From: Burkholderiales bacterium
GTDB taxonomy: Bacteria; Pseudomonadota; Gammaproteobacteria; Burkholderiales; Burkholderiaceae_C
Assembly: GCA_947508055.1 (NCBI GenBank)
Contig: CANNRR010000013.1
Location: 1 to 41,243 of the forward strand
Direction of reading: 5' to 3'
DNA length: 41,243 nucleotides
This document shows positions 40,719 to 41,243 of the stretch, piece after piece. Made by a program: the position numbers and the translations under genes. Within the stretch, counting starts at the first letter, position 1, and every line of letters begins with the position of its first letter. The notes beneath the pieces were generated by a model. That model had not been told where the DNA came from and did not search any database. It saw nothing but the letters and a program-made list of their open reading frames with translations.

Positions 40719-41243
40719 TCAGTAGGCACCGCGACCACGAATGACCGCCGGCAGGGTTTTGGCGAGCAACTTGACGTCTGCGCCCATAGACCTTCTCTGG
40801 ATGTAGTCAATGTCCATGCGCACCTGTTGCGGGAAAGGGATTTCAGATCGTCCGTTGACCTGCCAAATGCAGGTGAGCCCCGGCACGACCGACAAGCGCT
40901 GACGCTCCAACATGGTGTAGCGACTGACTTCGCTGGGCAGTGGCGGGCGCGGTCCTACCAGGCTCATGTCGCCTCGCAGCACACACCACAACTGCGGCAG
41001 TTCATCGATACTGGTGCGGCGAATGAGACGACCAATGGGTGTGATCCGGGGGTCACTTTTCATCTTGAACGTAACACCCTCACTGCCATGCTGATTCTTC
41101 TCCAGCAGAGCGGCGCGAACTGCCTCCGCATTGACGCACATGGAGCGGAACTTTGGGAATCGGAAGGTGCGCCCATGCAAGCCCACCCGCTGCTGCCAGA
41201 ACAGAACCGGGCCGCGATCGTAGAGCTTGATTGCCAGTGCGAC
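40719..41243 (-). CDS. Polyprenyl-phosphate sugar transferase, N-terminus beyond the window
   Basis: The frame is open to the last base, reading on from IKLYDRGPVLFWQQRVG, so the start lies outside. The visible 174 residues are the catalytic core of the monotopic phosphoglycosyl transferase family (WcaJ/PglC/ExoY type): KFRSM, GRLIRRTSIDELPQLW with the Asp-Glu pair, RGDMSLVGPRPPLPSEV, PGLTCIWQVNGRS and a final MDIDYIQRRSMGADVKLLAKTLPAVIRGRGAY. The enzyme moves a sugar-1-phosphate onto undecaprenyl phosphate, the first step of repeat-unit assembly. The GTG at 41186 is internal to the domain. It is followed at 14 bp by the fusion gene, forming part of an exopolysaccharide operon continuing out of the window. 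Confidence 0.93.
   Translation of the reverse strand, partial: VALAIKLYDRGPVLFWQQRVGLHGRTFRFPKFRSMCVNAEAVRAALLEKNQHGSEGVTFKMKSDPRITPIGRLIRRTSIDELPQLWCVLRGDMSLVGPRPPLPSEVSRYTMLERQRLSVVPGLTCIWQVNGRSEIPFPQQVRMDIDYIQRRSMGADVKLLAKTLPAVIRGRGAY

Noticed and set aside
1..41243. CRISPR arrays, tRNA or rRNA genes, insertion sequences and prophage genes
   Set aside because: No regularly spaced repeats, no tRNA cloverleaf and no transposase, integrase or phage protein were recognised on either strand.

Overview
The window is a 41 kb chromosomal segment that most resembles a betaproteobacterium of the order Burkholderiales, probably family Comamonadaceae (a Rhodoferax/Polaromonas-like lineage). This placement is an inference. 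It rests on high-GC coding style, the gene order soxCDYZAXB, a Bug-type solute receptor, and a dispersed AT-cored repeat of a kind I associate with Comamonadaceae genomes. No rRNA, tRNA, CRISPR array, insertion sequence or phage gene was seen.

Layout. (1) 1-3153: the 3' part of moeA (molybdenum cofactor insertion) converging on an M13-family metallopeptidase. (2) 3239-10320, minus strand: a compact sulfur-oxidation operon in the transcriptional order small cytochrome c - soxC - soxD - soxY - soxZ - soxA - soxX - soxB. All structural parts of the periplasmic Sox multienzyme are present, including SoxCD. (3) 10556-17606, plus strand, divergent from sox: a second sulfur island made of tusA, dsrE2, an exported unknown protein, a YeeE/YedE-type sulfur-compound transporter, a tetraheme NapC-type cytochrome, an exported cytochrome with an ethylbenzene-dehydrogenase-like haem domain, fccA-fccB (flavocytochrome c sulfide dehydrogenase), a thioredoxin and a TusE/DsrC-like protein. 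(4) 17753-25437, plus strand: mutL, a DMT exporter, a GGDEF protein, a MATE exporter, a Bcr/CflA-type MFS exporter and miaA. (5) 26048-30697, minus strand: a eukaryote-type phytochelatin synthase 15 bp downstream of a large TPR-GAF histidine kinase, and an exported alpha/beta hydrolase. (6) 31036-36122: a Bug solute receptor, a LolD-like ATPase and a thiBPQ-type ABC importer. (7) 36234-41243: a two-RCK potassium channel and an exopolysaccharide pair, namely an unusual multi-domain glycosyltransferase fusion and a canonical sugar transferase cut by the window edge.

How the genes work together. Sox would oxidise thiosulfate (and other reduced sulfur) in the periplasm. SoxC needs molybdenum cofactor, for which MoeA is a maturation enzyme. 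FccAB would oxidise sulfide. The NapC-type and EB_dh-type cytochromes could link periplasmic electrons with the quinone pool. YeeE/YedE, TusA, DsrE2 and TusE suggest a route that brings sulfur into the cytoplasm and passes it on as persulfide, yet no dsrAB or sHdr genes are present here. That second island is the best candidate for an incompletely described system.

Other points of interest are a roughly 55-bp dispersed repeat that lies inside the reading frames of mutL and miaA and over the start codon of thiP; a phytochelatin synthase keeping the catalytic triad and four further cysteines of the plant enzymes; a glycosyltransferase fusion whose first domain looks like a catalytically dead sugar transferase; and a CXXXCH haem-like motif in the EB_dh cytochrome.
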